Part shown: positions 31,191 to 40,940 of the stretch, piece after piece | How the letters are laid out: each line of letters begins with the position of its first letter | How positions within the stretch are numbered: the first letter of the stretch is position 1 | NCBI GenBank assembly: GCA_031411235.1 | Contig: JANOAR010000081.1 | Coordinates: 1 to 64,000, forward strand | Length of the DNA: 64,000 bases | Direction of reading: 5' to 3' | From: JANOAR01 sp031411235 | Lineage (GTDB): Bacteria > Verrucomicrobiota > Verrucomicrobiia > Verrucomicrobiales > Verrucomicrobiaceae | Notes under the pieces: model-generated | Told to the model about the DNA's origin: nothing | Seen by the model: only the letters and a program-made list of their open reading frames with translations | The model's database searches: none | Translations under genes and position numbers: made by a program

Positions 31191-31868
31191 ATGAAATCGC
31201 TCTCCGCCCTGCTCGCCCTCGTTCTATGCCTCGTCACTGCTGTCGCCCAAGAGGTAAAAGCCAAGCGCCAGCCAAGTCCCGTGCTGGCTCCCATCACAGA
31301 CACACCGGGCCTGCCTCGTGTGTTATTGATCGGTGACTCCATCTCCATGGGCTACACCACGCCCGTGCGGAAGGAGTTAGCAGGCAAAGCTAACGTGCAT
31401 CGTATCCCAACCAATGGCGGGCCGACAAAGAATGGCGTCGCCAATCTGACCAAGTGGCTTGGCGAGGGGAAGTGGGACGTGATCCATTTTAACTGGGGCA
31501 TCCATGACCTGAAAATCATGCCCGATGGCAAGCGTCAAGTGGAACCTGCTGACTATGAGGCCAATCTCCGCAAGCTCGTCGCACAAATGAAGGCCACAGG
31601 GGCCAAGCTCATCTGGGCCACCACCACGCCTATCCCCGAGGGCGATCTGGTGCCCGCGAGAAAATTCGGCCAAGTGGCGGAATACAACGCCATCGCTCTG
31701 CGTGTGATGACCGAGAACGGTGTGGCTATTGATGATCTAAACGCCCACATCACCCCCGAAATCACGCGCCTACAAACACCCCACGACGTTCACTTCGGAG
31801 CCCAGGGCTATACGTTTTTAGGCAAACAAGTGGCGGCAAGCTTGACAGCACAATTGCCGACAAAGTAG
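31191..31868 (+). CDS. Secreted SGNH/GDSL-family hydrolase
   Basis: 225 residues from ATG 31191; a TTG directly before it would add one codon. Residues 1-20 form a signal peptide ending at AVAQ. Block I is LLIGDSISMGY with the catalytic Ser. Block III is WGIHDL, with His in place of the usual Asn of GxND. Block V is DVHF, supplying the Asp/His pair. The family contains esterases and carbohydrate deacetylases; the exported position suggests a polysaccharide or glycan ester substrate, which is inference. It begins only 17 bp after the stop of the giant protein gene, so the two may be cotranscribed. No terminator lies between them. Confidence 0.8.
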   Translation: MKSLSALLALVLCLVTAVAQEVKAKRQPSPVLAPITDTPGLPRVLLIGDSISMGYTTPVRKELAGKANVHRIPTNGGPTKNGVANLTKWLGEGKWDVIHFNWGIHDLKIMPDGKRQVEPADYEANLRKLVAQMKATGAKLIWATTTPIPEGDLVPARKFGQVAEYNAIALRVMTENGVAIDDLNAHITPEITRLQTPHDVHFGAQGYTFLGKQVAASLTAQLPTK

Positions 31869-31952
31869 GCGAGAAGTGGTGCTCGGGTTCATCGCAGCCA
31901 ACTCTTTGCGATAGGTTGACGCCTTGCACCGAGGCGCGGAGAGTTCCCGCCT

Positions 31953-33449
31953 GTGTCTGCTACTCCCGCGCTTCCTGTGTCCGATCCTACGCTTGCCCAT
32001 AAGCCGGCGAGTGGAGACCGGAGGGCGCGTGCGGCCAGGCAACTTCCAACGCTCGCTGAGGCTCGTTTGGCGAAGCGTTTTGTGGCCGAGGATCAAGCCA
32101 TAACCCTGCGCAATGTGCGGCGCTTGTGTGCCATCGCGATGGTTTTGGTGCCCGGTGCCTGTGTGTTGGATTGGTTTGCGTATCGCGAGCATTTTGCCGC
32201 TTTTTTGCTGCTGCGTATCCTTTCGAGTGTGTGCCTAGTGCCCGTGTTATGGGTCACACGGACGAGTTGGGGACAGCGGAATTACCGCGTCTTCACCGTG
32301 CTAGTGCCCATGATTCCAGCGCTGTTTATCAGCCTTATGATTCGGCAATCGGGCGACCCTGCTTCGAGTTATTATGCCGGGCTCACCCTGTGTCTTGTGG
32401 CCATTGGGCTGATGTTTCATTGGACGTTCAAAGAGAGCGCTGTGGCCCTTGTGTTGACGTTTGTCTTCTATCTCGGGGCCAATGCCGAGGCGCTCTGGCA
32501 GGGCGTCTCTAGCCGGACGCTAGGCACCTTCATCAACAATTGCGTGTTCATTCTCTTGAATGGCGTCGTCATTCTCAGTGGCAGCTTTTATCACCACCGC
32601 ATTAGGATTCGTGAGTTCCTCACTCGCGTTGAAGTGGAGCAGCAACGCGAGGAATTGGAGAGTCGCAATGACGAGTTGGTAAGTGCGCTGCGGCAACTGC
32701 GTGAGACCGAGAGCCAGCTCTTTCAGAGTGAGAAACTCGCATCGTTAGGCCGCATGAGCGCGGGGATTATCCACGAGATCAACAACCCGCTGAACTTCGC
32801 GAATCAGGCGCTTTTTGTGCTGAAGAAAAAAGGCAAACATCTGCCCGAGGATCAGCGTGAGGGCTTCGAGCAAATCGTGGGCGACATCAAAGAAGGCATC
32901 GGGCGTGTATCCACGATTGTCGGCGATTTGCGCAGCTTTTCCCATGCCGATTCAGGTGCCTACGAAATGCTTGATCTAACGGTGACGGTGCAAAATGCGG
33001 AGCGCCTCATGGCGAAGGAACTCAAAGATAGTGGCGTGGCGCTAAGCCTTTCATTGCCGCCAAACCTTAATGTTTATGGGGATCGCAATCAGATCATCCA
33101 GGTGATGATCAATCTTATCCAGAACTCCATACACGCGCTCATGAGGCGGGAGTCGCCATGTATCGAGATAGGCTTCGCAGAATCCACAACTCAAGTGCAA
33201 CTCATCACTCAGGACAATGGCTGCGGTATTCCGGCGGAAAACTTGAGCAAGATTTTTGACCCATTTTTTACCACCAAGGACGTGGGCGAAGGCATGGGCA
33301 TGGGCCTCAGTGTTTGCTTTCGTATGATGACTCAAATGGCTGGCAGCATCGAGGCTGTGAGCCGTTTGGGCGAGTGGACTCAGTTCACCCTTACCTTTCC
33401 CAAATCACCACCTGCGGCTGAAGGAGCCGCACCTACTTTTTCAACATGA
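31953..33449 (+). CDS. Membrane sensor histidine kinase
   Basis: 498 residues from GTG 31953. About six transmembrane segments lie between residues 55 and 205 with almost no periplasmic loop, so the stimulus is probably sensed in or at the membrane. A coiled-coil linker (about 210-255, [14 protein letters not shown]) follows. The kinase core has the H-box [11 protein letters not shown] (H274), N-box NLIQNS (N391), G1 DNGCGIP (D421) and G2 [10 protein letters not shown], all intact, so it should be active. It overlaps the next gene by ATGA, implying translational coupling with its receiver partner. Confidence 0.9.
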   Translation: MSATPALPVSDPTLAHKPASGDRRARAARQLPTLAEARLAKRFVAEDQAITLRNVRRLCAIAMVLVPGACVLDWFAYREHFAAFLLLRILSSVCLVPVLWVTRTSWGQRNYRVFTVLVPMIPALFISLMIRQSGDPASSYYAGLTLCLVAIGLMFHWTFKESAVALVLTFVFYLGANAEALWQGVSSRTLGTFINNCVFILLNGVVILSGSFYHHRIRIREFLTRVEVEQQREELESRNDELVSALRQLRETESQLFQSEKLASLGRMSAGIIHEINNPLNFANQALFVLKKKGKHLPEDQREGFEQIVGDIKEGIGRVSTIVGDLRSFSHADSGAYEMLDLTVTVQNAERLMAKELKDSGVALSLSLPPNLNVYGDRNQIIQVMINLIQNSIHALMRRESPCIEIGFAESTTQVQLITQDNGCGIPAENLSKIFDPFFTTKDVGEGMGMGLSVCFRMMTQMAGSIEAVSRLGEWTQFTLTFPKSPPAAEGAAPTFST

Positions 33450-34693
33450 CACCTGCTTTTCAGCCACCTCGCTACGCGGTTCTTTATGTCGATGACGAGG
33501 CGAAGTCGCTGCACTACTTCCGCGCGGCCTTTGAGGATGTCTTCCCCATCTACACCGCCGACAATGCTGCCGATGGTTATTCGATTCTCATGGAGCGCGG
33601 GGCCGAGATCGGTGTGCTGCTCAGCGACCAGCGAATGCCCGGCGAAAAGGGTGTGGAGTTGTTGGAGAAGGCAAGGCGACTGAATCCCAATCTCGTACGC
33701 ATTCTCGTCACCGCTTACACCGATTACCAAACGGCCGTCGATGCGGTGAATGAAGGGCGCATCTACCGCTACGTGCATAAGCCCTGGGAACCCGAAGATC
33801 TGCAAGGGGTGATCGAGCGTGCCTTGGACTTGTATGGCGCATTGCTGGAACGAGATCGGCTGCTGGGAGAGAAGGCCGAGACGCTGCGCCAGATGATGAT
33901 GGCGGACAAAGTTGCTGGGCTGGAAATCCTGGCCGAGGGGCTCAATCATCACCTGCGCAATGCCTTGACCGTGATCCGCGCCTTCATCGACCTCGCGCCC
34001 TTGAAGCTCGACGAAGAACTGCAAGGGCAGCCACCGCATGATGCTTCCTTTTGGACTGAACTGCATGGGCAGGCGCAGAACCAAATGCAACGCATCCAGA
34101 TCGTGCTGAGGCGGCTGGGCGAGGCGTCGCAGTCGCGCGAAGTCCCCTGCGATGATGAACTCGATGTGTTGCGATTACTCGACGAGGTCGCGGGTTCGTA
34201 TGCCAGTTCTTTTGCCCAGCGTGGCGTGCAGTTGACTCACTACGTGCATCCGACGGTGCCTGTGATCCGGGTCAACGGGGAGCGCTTCCGCCAGCTTTGG
34301 CGCATGTTGATGGCCGACCAACTCACGCATCTCGGGCCGGGCGACCGTGTGCATATTCATGCGGAACCCAGTGCGGACAGTGCAGGCCGTCCGTGTGTCA
34401 CCTTCATCGTCGAGGACACGGGCGCATGGGTAGGGGAGGACAGTGTGAGCAACTTATTCGACCCCTTTTTTGTGCGCACTCATCAGCCCGCCGAGCTGGG
34501 GGTGAATCTCACCGCCTGCTACGTCATCGTTCACCAGCATGGGGGACGTATTGATGCCACACCGCGAGAGGGCGGCGGACTGCGCATCGTGATCGTGCTG
34601 CCCATTGATGGCAACGGTAGCAGCGTGGAGCAGGCGAGTTTCTTCGACCGCATGGTGGATCACGAGCGGCGCTGGCGGGAGCGTGAGGCTTAG
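33446..34693 (+). CDS. Response regulator receiver fused to a degenerate histidine-kinase-like region
   Basis: 415 residues, overlapping the kinase gene by ATGA. Residues 10-130 form a receiver domain with acidic pair D16/D17, phosphoacceptor D61 in LLSDQRMPG, VTAY and the conserved Lys in HKPW. Residues 155-400 resemble a dimerisation and ATPase unit: GLNHHLRNALTVI (H168/H169) aligns with an H-box, and FDPFF and the HGGRI strand match an ATPase lid and end. The N-box lacks its Asn (QLWRMLMADQ), and G1 reads EDTGAWV without the second Gly. ATP binding is therefore doubtful. There is no DNA-binding domain. It may act as a phosphotransfer or dimerisation partner of the upstream kinase. Confidence 0.8.
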   Translation: MTPAFQPPRYAVLYVDDEAKSLHYFRAAFEDVFPIYTADNAADGYSILMERGAEIGVLLSDQRMPGEKGVELLEKARRLNPNLVRILVTAYTDYQTAVDAVNEGRIYRYVHKPWEPEDLQGVIERALDLYGALLERDRLLGEKAETLRQMMMADKVAGLEILAEGLNHHLRNALTVIRAFIDLAPLKLDEELQGQPPHDASFWTELHGQAQNQMQRIQIVLRRLGEASQSREVPCDDELDVLRLLDEVAGSYASSFAQRGVQLTHYVHPTVPVIRVNGERFRQLWRMLMADQLTHLGPGDRVHIHAEPSADSAGRPCVTFIVEDTGAWVGEDSVSNLFDPFFVRTHQPAELGVNLTACYVIVHQHGGRIDATPREGGGLRIVIVLPIDGNGSSVEQASFFDRMVDHERRWREREA

Positions 34694-34711
34694 TCAGAAA
34701 AGGAGCGCCTC

Positions 34712-34729
34712 GCCCGACTTACTTCGGGC
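34712..34729 (+). other. Small hairpin after the two-component pair
   Basis: GCCCGACTTACTTCGGGC has six-base arms that are exact complements with a six-base loop, 18 bp after the receiver gene stop. No T-run follows, so termination is possible but unproven. Confidence 0.3.
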
Positions 34730-34791
34730 AATGTGATGTCGCGCCATTTTAAAGATCGGCCCACGGCTCGGCGTATGGAGCAAGCGTCGCT

Positions 34792-36441
34792 ATGTGCCAA
34801 ACATTCGCTCTTCAGCTCAGCCTCGTCGTCACGAGTTTCGGGTGGCTCGTCTTCGCGTGTTCCCCTTGCCTCGCTGCTGAGCCGCTTCATCGGCGCGTGG
34901 ATGCACTCATCGTCGCCAATGCCGACGGCAAACCCATGGCGCAGCCTGCGGACGATGCGGAGTTTCTGCGCCGCGTGTGGCTGGACTTTGACGGCGGTAT
35001 TCCCACCGCTGCGGAGGCGCGGTTGTTTCTCAATGACACCTCAGAAACCAAGCGCAGCACCTTGATCGAGAAGCTCATCGCAGCGCCGCGCTTCGCCGGG
35101 CGCATGGCCAATGCGTTTGATGTGATGCTGATGGAACGTCGTGGCATCAACGATGACTGGCGCGCGTGGTTGACCGAGAGCTTCCAACAAAACAAGCCCT
35201 GGGACGCGATGGTGCGTGAGATCCTCGCGCCGGATTTTGCGGATCAAAAACAGCAAGCGGCGGGCTGGTTCATCACGCGACGGCTGGAGAAAGTGGGGCA
35301 GCAGGACACGGACTATCCAGGGCTCACGCGCGACGTGGGTCGCCTGTTCATGGGTATCGACTTGCAGTGCTGCCAGTGTCACCGCCATCTCACGGTGAAT
35401 GATTACAAGCAGCAGGACTTCAGCGGCCTCTTCGCCGTGTATCAGAACCTCAAGCTGCAACCAAAGGACACGTCTCATCCTGTGGCTTGGGTTAGCGAAG
35501 GCTTGATCACTACGCGCTATGAGTTCACCTCCGTGCTCACGGGCAAGAAGGCAGAAACGGGGCCGCGAGTGCCCTTCACCGATGAAGTCGCCGTGCCCGA
35601 GGCAAAGGGCGATGAAGCCTGGCTGGTGAAGCCGGATCGAAAGACCAAAGAACTGGGCGTGCCGCGCTTCAGCCCGCTAAAAGAAATCGCGCAGCGCCTG
35701 CCCTCGCAAGGCAATGCTTTGTTCGCCAAGAACATCGCCAACCGTGTGTGGTTCCTGCTCATGGGGCGTGGTCTCGTGGAGCCGCTGGATTTGCAGAACA
35801 GCGCCAATCCCGCGAGCCATCCCGAGCTGCTCGACCTGCTCGCGCAGGAACTCACCGCGCATCATTTTGATATCCGCTGGCTCATCAGCGAGCTGGCTCT
35901 CACGCAATCCTATGCACGCTCCAGCATCCCAGTCTCGCAGGAGAAATCTGACGTGCTTTACGTCGTGGCACGCGAGAGGCATCTCACTGCCGAGCAGCAG
36001 TTGCGTGCCTTCCTCATCGCCACGGGAGAACTCGATCGCGTGTCGAAAATCACCAAGTCCGACCTCGCCAACGACCTGCAAAAATACGCGCTGACCGACT
36101 TTGAAAAAGCCTTCGCCGCCGCCTTCGCCAACCCCGCCAAAGAGGCCGAACTGCACGCCAACCCCACGCTGCGCAGCGCCCTCTTCCTGCGCAACGGCGA
36201 TCCCATCCGCTGGGCACTGCAACCGCGTGAAGGCAATCTCGTGGATCGTGTTTTGAAGTTGCCCAACACCAGTGCGATGGCCGATGAACTTTACTTCAAC
36301 ACGCTCACTCGCCTGCCCGAGGCTGAGGAAAAGCTCATCTTCACCGAATGGATGAAGAAGCACGACGCAGATAAAGCGAAGGCGGTGAGTGACTTCGCCT
36401 GGGCGCTGCTGAGTTCCACCGAGTGGTTTGTGAATCATTAA
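34792..36441 (+). CDS. DUF1549/DUF1553 protein
   Basis: 549 residues from ATG 34792. An N-terminal hydrophobic segment ends at LAAE (about residue 29), so it is exported. Residues 35-215 match DUF1549, with the typical F.RRVWLD..G..PT..E and a CxxCH-like cluster CCQCH (C193-H197). Residues 290-545 match DUF1553, with NRVWF..MGRGLVEP and LTQSYARSS. The family is abundant in Planctomycetes and Verrucomicrobia and nearly always sits before a DUF1501 gene, as here (8 bp gap). The common N-terminal cytochrome-like domain is absent. The function is not established. Confidence 0.88.
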   Translation: MCQTFALQLSLVVTSFGWLVFACSPCLAAEPLHRRVDALIVANADGKPMAQPADDAEFLRRVWLDFDGGIPTAAEARLFLNDTSETKRSTLIEKLIAAPRFAGRMANAFDVMLMERRGINDDWRAWLTESFQQNKPWDAMVREILAPDFADQKQQAAGWFITRRLEKVGQQDTDYPGLTRDVGRLFMGIDLQCCQCHRHLTVNDYKQQDFSGLFAVYQNLKLQPKDTSHPVAWVSEGLITTRYEFTSVLTGKKAETGPRVPFTDEVAVPEAKGDEAWLVKPDRKTKELGVPRFSPLKEIAQRLPSQGNALFAKNIANRVWFLLMGRGLVEPLDLQNSANPASHPELLDLLAQELTAHHFDIRWLISELALTQSYARSSIPVSQEKSDVLYVVARERHLTAEQQLRAFLIATGELDRVSKITKSDLANDLQKYALTDFEKAFAAAFANPAKEAELHANPTLRSALFLRNGDPIRWALQPREGNLVDRVLKLPNTSAMADELYFNTLTRLPEAEEKLIFTEWMKKHDADKAKAVSDFAWALLSSTEWFVNH

Positions 36442-36449
36442 AATTTCTT

Positions 36450-37718
36450 ATGCACCCCAACCTCTGCACCCCCACAGATCACGTCTTCTCGCGCCGCAGT
36501 TTTCTCGGCGGTGCGCTGGGGGCGATGGGTGGGCTGTGTTCGCCAGCCATCGCCGAGGCTTTAAAACAGAAGGAGAAGCAGGTGCTCTTCGTCTGGCTTG
36601 ATGGCGGCATTAGCCAATTGGAAAGCTGGGATCCGAAGCCGGGCACGGAGTTCGGCGGGCCATTCCGCAGCATCGCCACCTCGGTCAAAGGCATCCATGT
36701 CAGCGAACTCATGCCGCGCCTCGCCAAGCAGATGCATCACCTCTGCGTGCTGCGCAGCGCGAGCACCAAAGACAACGCGCACTCCTCCGGCGTGGATCGC
36801 ATCCAGCGCGGTGACCCGCGCAATCGCGGCGTCATCTATCCACACTTCGGCTCGGCAGTGGCGAATCTGCTCGGCCCCACCGCGAGCAACCTTCCGCCCT
36901 ACGTTTGGATCAAACCCGGCAGCGGCGGCTTCCGGCCCGAGGACGCGGGCTTCCTGGGGCCGAAGTATGGCTCGCTGGCCTTCGGTGACGGCAAGCCGCC
37001 CGAGAATCTCCTGCGCCATCCCGACCTCAACGCTGAGCAAGATGAGGCACGCAACGAACTGCGTACGATGCTTGATCAACGTTACGCCGCGAAACACTCG
37101 CCGCGCATCGTTGAAGCCAACACCAGCGTCTTTGACTCGGCCCACGAACTGATGAAACGCGCCGACATCTTTGATACGAGCAAGCTGCCCCCACGCGACA
37201 TCGCCCGTTATGGCGAGCATGACTTGGGCAAACACATACTCGTCGCGCGGCGCATGTTGGAGGCGGGCGTGCGCTTCGTGAAAGTAACGAGCTATGGCTG
37301 GGACACACACGGCGATAACTTCAATGCCCATGCCACCATGGTGCCAAAATTTGATCAAGCATTTGCTGCGATGCTGGAAGATCTCGCTGCCACTGGGATG
37401 CTGGAGCATGTGCTCGTCGTCTGTATCAGCGAGTTCGGGCGCACCCCGCGCATCAACGGCCACGTAGGCCGCGATCACTGGCCGGAAGCCTGGAGCATCG
37501 CCATGAGCGGCTGCGGCATTCAGCGCGGCACCGTGGTAGGCGAAACCAATGCGCTAGGTACCGAAGTAAAGTCACAGCCGCACGACATCGGCGCTTTATT
37601 CCACACCTGGTATCGCGCGTTGGGCATTGATTCACAGAACATAGAATTCGACAACGCAGGCCAGCCGCTGCCCATCGCGCACGAGGAAATGCAAGCCATC
37701 AAGGAGGTGCTCGCATGA
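36450..37718 (+). CDS. DUF1501 protein with Tat-type leader
   Basis: 422 residues from ATG 36450. A GTG at 36423 would overlap the DUF1549 gene and put nine residues before the leader. SRRSFLGGALGA is a twin-arginine signal. The body is alkaline-phosphatase/sulfatase-like: FVWLDGGISQLESWDPKPG near the N-terminus, then WDTHG, ISEFGRTPRING and GRDHWPEAW. The family is predicted to be metal-binding and exported folded; the substrate is unknown. It follows DUF1549 by 8 bp and overlaps the WD40 gene by 4 bp, so the three form one unit. Confidence 0.88.
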   Translation: MHPNLCTPTDHVFSRRSFLGGALGAMGGLCSPAIAEALKQKEKQVLFVWLDGGISQLESWDPKPGTEFGGPFRSIATSVKGIHVSELMPRLAKQMHHLCVLRSASTKDNAHSSGVDRIQRGDPRNRGVIYPHFGSAVANLLGPTASNLPPYVWIKPGSGGFRPEDAGFLGPKYGSLAFGDGKPPENLLRHPDLNAEQDEARNELRTMLDQRYAAKHSPRIVEANTSVFDSAHELMKRADIFDTSKLPPRDIARYGEHDLGKHILVARRMLEAGVRFVKVTSYGWDTHGDNFNAHATMVPKFDQAFAAMLEDLAATGMLEHVLVVCISEFGRTPRINGHVGRDHWPEAWSIAMSGCGIQRGTVVGETNALGTEVKSQPHDIGALFHTWYRALGIDSQNIEFDNAGQPLPIAHEEMQAIKEVLA

Positions 37719-38755
37719 CTTCGATCAATCCGAAACCACTCAGTGAAACCGCGCATCCAAGGCAGATCACTGCCGCTCGATTCAGCCGTGATGGCCAAGT
37801 GCTCACTGCCGTGGGCTTCGACTCTGCCGTGTGGCGCTGGCAGCTCACGGGCAATGACTTGAAGCCCATGCCCGACATCATCGGCCATCGCGGCTGGGCC
37901 ACGGCGCTCGTGTTTCATCCGCAACAACCCTGGCTCATCACCGCTGATTCCTGGGGCCTGCTGCGCTGCCAAACTTTCGCCGAAGACAAGCCCGTGACGC
38001 TCTGGCAACACGACACCGCGCATGACGGCTGGGTGCGGCAAATCGCCGTCTCGCCCGACGGCAAACACATCGCGACATGCGGACGCGACCGCCATCTGCG
38101 CCTGTGGGACGCGGCGACGGGCAAGCTCATTGCCCACCATAAAACCACCGATGATCCCTATGCGATCACCTTCACGCCCGATAGCCGCAGCCTCGTCTTC
38201 GGTGATTTGCGCGGCCATCTTGAAGCCCGCGACCTTACTTTAAAGAAGAGTCAACGCAGCTTCGACGCGAGCGTGCTCTACAAGCTGGATCGCCTCCAAG
38301 ACATCGCGGGTCTGCGCGCGCTGCTGTTCATCGACGGTGGTAAAACGCTACTCGCCAGCGGCACCACGCCGCAAAATGGAGCCACGCCGCAGAGCATCCC
38401 CACCATCATATTTTTCGACTACGCCACGGGCAAACTGACGAAGACCTTCACGCACGGTACCAACAAAGAAGGCTGGATTCACGACCTCGTCGCCCACCCC
38501 GACGGCAGCCTCATGGCTGTGACCTCAGGCACGCCCGGCAGCGGCATGGTGTTCTTCACCCAACCCGATGCTGCCGCCCCCAGCTTCATCCACGCCAAGC
38601 TGGCCAACTGCCACGCGCTTGCCCTGCATCCCGATGGCAAACGCATCGTCGTCACCTCCACCAATCGCGATAGTAATGGCAACGGCAAGTCCCTCGCCAA
38701 GGACGGTGCCTACAAGACCAATAGCAGCCCGCTGACGATGTTTGAGTTGGTGTGA
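37715..38755 (+). CDS. WD40-repeat protein
   Basis: 346 residues, ATGA overlap with DUF1501. Repeats typical of WD40 blades are visible, such as ISPDGKHIATCGRDRHLRLWD and SRDGQVLTAVGFDSAVWRW (shown in part). The remainder fits a seven-bladed propeller with less conserved blades. I see no signal peptide, which is odd beside two exported partners; it could be cytoplasmic or use an unusual leader. It is probably a scaffold for the DUF1549/DUF1501 pair. WD40 proteins are common next to these genes in the PVC group. Confidence 0.8.
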   Translation: MTSINPKPLSETAHPRQITAARFSRDGQVLTAVGFDSAVWRWQLTGNDLKPMPDIIGHRGWATALVFHPQQPWLITADSWGLLRCQTFAEDKPVTLWQHDTAHDGWVRQIAVSPDGKHIATCGRDRHLRLWDAATGKLIAHHKTTDDPYAITFTPDSRSLVFGDLRGHLEARDLTLKKSQRSFDASVLYKLDRLQDIAGLRALLFIDGGKTLLASGTTPQNGATPQSIPTIIFFDYATGKLTKTFTHGTNKEGWIHDLVAHPDGSLMAVTSGTPGSGMVFFTQPDAAAPSFIHAKLANCHALALHPDGKRIVVTSTNRDSNGNGKSLAKDGAYKTNSSPLTMFELV

Positions 38756-38862
38756 CGGTTGTGAATGCGGGGCCGTAGCAGGGGGGAATGAACGACATTC
38801 GCCACGCTCGGAATTTCGAGTTATAACTTTGATAGTTAGAACATCGCCAAGGTTGCCATGGG

Positions 38863-38876
38863 GGGCTAACTAGCCC
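38863..38876. repeat. Palindrome GGGCTA-AC-TAGCCC
   Basis: GGGCTAACTAGCCC has two six-base arms that are exact complements around AC. It lies in the 216 bp gap between the WD40 gene and the epimerase gene. A shorter-spaced version lies at 45189-45201 before bamA. No T-run follows. Confidence 0.5.
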
Positions 38877-38971
38877 ACTGTATCGGATTCGCGTTCAAAA
38901 ATTGTTTGGCTTTTTTGAGGCAACTCTTTGAGGGCGCGGTTTATCCCTGTTTCTATAATTACCCACTGACC

Positions 38972-40105
38972 ATGAAGACTTGTCTGCCGCACGCTATTTT
39001 GGGGTTTGCGCTCATTGCCTTCGCTCCTCCTCTCATGCCTGCCGCGCCTGTTTCCAGTGTATCTTCCGAGTCATGGGGCACGACCCAGAGCGGTGAAAAA
39101 GTTGAGCTCTTCACACTGCGAAATAAGAACGGCATGGAGGCTCGCATCGCTGAGTATGGCGGCATTATCGTGTCGCTGACGGCTCCTGATAAGGTGGGGA
39201 AGATGGCCGATGTGGTGCTGGGCAAGGACACGCTCGCAGAGTATGAGGCGGGGCATCCTTTTTTTGGGGCTATCACGGGGCGGTTCGCGAATCGAATCCG
39301 TGGGGCAACATTTCAACTCGACGGCACTGAGTATAAAATCCCGACGGCAGGCAAGGCCAAACACGCGCTGCATGGCGGTGTGCAGGGCTTCGACAAGAAA
39401 GTCTGGAAGGGCACTCAGGCCAAGCGAACCGGGGGCGTCGGGGTGGAGATGCGCTATGTCAGTGCCGATGGCGAAGAGGGCTTCCCTGGGGAGCTTACTT
39501 GCGTGGTGACGTATCTGCTGACGGATAACAATGAACTACGAATCGACTACTTAGCGACGACCTCGAAGCCGACGGTGATTAACCTGACGAACCACAGTTA
39601 TTTCAACCTCGCGGGTGATGGCTCGGGGACAATTTTGGATCACGAGTTGACTCTTTTTGCGAATCAATTCACCGCAACGAATGCCGACCTGATTCCTACG
39701 GGCGAAGTGCTCTCGGTGCTGGGCACGCCGCTGGATTTCACCACGCCCCACACGATTGGCGAGCGCATTGATGCGGACTTTGAAGCGCTGAAATTTGGTG
39801 TCGGCTACGACCACAATTTCATCTTACCTGGTAAGGGCCTGCGTCCTGCGGCTCGGGTGCGCGAACCGAAGAGCGGGCGTATCATGGAGGTGCTGACCAC
39901 GGAGGTCGCCGTGCAGCTCTACACCAGCAATCACATGAAGGACGTGAAGGGCAAAAGCGGTCACACGTATCCCTACCGTGCGGCTCTGTGCTTGGAAACT
40001 CAGCACTATCCAGATAGCCCGAACCAGCCTACTTTTCCCTCCACCATTTTACGTCCTGGCGACACTTACCAGCACACCACGCTCTTCCGTTTTAGCGCTG
40101 AATAA
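38972..40105 (+). CDS. galM: Secreted aldose 1-epimerase (mutarotase)
   Basis: 377 residues from ATG 38972. An in-frame TTG at 38906 lies before the signal peptide and is unlikely. The leader ends near LMPAAPV, so the enzyme is exported. Family motifs are in order: YGGII, FFGAITGRFANRI, HALHGG, the catalytic-His motif LTNHSYFNL, GYDHNF and the catalytic-Glu region CLETQHYPDSPN. It interconverts alpha and beta anomers of sugars such as glucose and galactose. An exported form fits extracellular or periplasmic polysaccharide breakdown. The PP2C gene starts one base after its stop. Confidence 0.9.
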   Translation: MKTCLPHAILGFALIAFAPPLMPAAPVSSVSSESWGTTQSGEKVELFTLRNKNGMEARIAEYGGIIVSLTAPDKVGKMADVVLGKDTLAEYEAGHPFFGAITGRFANRIRGATFQLDGTEYKIPTAGKAKHALHGGVQGFDKKVWKGTQAKRTGGVGVEMRYVSADGEEGFPGELTCVVTYLLTDNNELRIDYLATTSKPTVINLTNHSYFNLAGDGSGTILDHELTLFANQFTATNADLIPTGEVLSVLGTPLDFTTPHTIGERIDADFEALKFGVGYDHNFILPGKGLRPAARVREPKSGRIMEVLTTEVAVQLYTSNHMKDVKGKSGHTYPYRAALCLETQHYPDSPNQPTFPSTILRPGDTYQHTTLFRFSAE

Positions 40106-40106
40106 T

Positions 40107-40940
40107 ATGTCTCGCATCGCCAAATCTGATCCTGTCCCCATTCCTGCTGCTCGACCTGTGCCGATGGTATTTGTCCAAGAGCATGACTTCGCCGCTCGGC
40201 AGTACCGTGGGCGTCGCGAGAACCAGGAGGACTACTATGCCTTCGCTGATGCCACTGCGCCCGAGGAGGAGCCACTGAGCCGTGTGCTGCTCGTTATTGG
40301 TGATGGGCTGGGGGCTCATGCAGGTGGCAATGTGGCCAGCTATCTTGCGGTGGGTTCATTTATAAAGACCTTCCACGACAATGAGTTGTCCACCTCGTGG
40401 CGGCTACGCGTGGCGCTGGAAGCGGCGAACGAAACGCTGGGCATCATGACCAGTCGTCTGCCCGAGGTGCATAACATTATGGGCACCACGCTGCTCGCGC
40501 TGTTGGCTAGCAACAACGATATTCAATGGATCAGCGTGGGTGACTCGCCGCTTTTTCTTTACCGCGATAGCAAGTTGTTACGCATCAACGCCGACCATTC
40601 GCTGACGCCCATGATTGAGGAACGTCTGCGCCGTGGTGAAATCACCGAGGAAGAAGCGGCGCACCATCCCGACCGCCATGTGCTGCAATCCGCGCTCCTG
40701 GGCCAGCCGATAACCTTGGTGGACTCCGTCATGGATCCAGTGCCCGTGCGTAAGGGCGACATCATCATCGGTGCTTCGGATGGCATTCTGACGTTGAGCG
40801 AAAAGCAGCTCGAAGATCTGCTCAGCTTCGGTCGCCACACCACGGCGGACAAAATTGCCGATGCGATTATTTTCGCCATTCGCCGCATTAACTTGGATCG
40901 CCAAGACAACACGACGGTGGGTGTGATCAAGTTTGCGTAG
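40107..40940 (+). CDS. PP2C-family serine/threonine protein phosphatase
   Basis: 277 residues from ATG 40107, one base after the epimerase stop. Metal-binding motifs are intact: RRENQEDYY, IGDGLGAHAGG, MGTTLLAL, VGDSPLFLY, GASDGI and DNTTVGV. There is no membrane segment or sensor domain, so it is a stand-alone cytoplasmic phosphatase that would oppose Hanks-type kinases; none is in this window. Its last 14 bp overlap the 3' end of lpxD on the other strand. Coupling to the epimerase is by position only. Confidence 0.9.
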   Translation: MSRIAKSDPVPIPAARPVPMVFVQEHDFAARQYRGRRENQEDYYAFADATAPEEEPLSRVLLVIGDGLGAHAGGNVASYLAVGSFIKTFHDNELSTSWRLRVALEAANETLGIMTSRLPEVHNIMGTTLLALLASNNDIQWISVGDSPLFLYRDSKLLRINADHSLTPMIEERLRRGEITEEEAAHHPDRHVLQSALLGQPITLVDSVMDPVPVRKGDIIIGASDGILTLSEKQLEDLLSFGRHTTADKIADAIIFAIRRINLDRQDNTTVGVIKFA

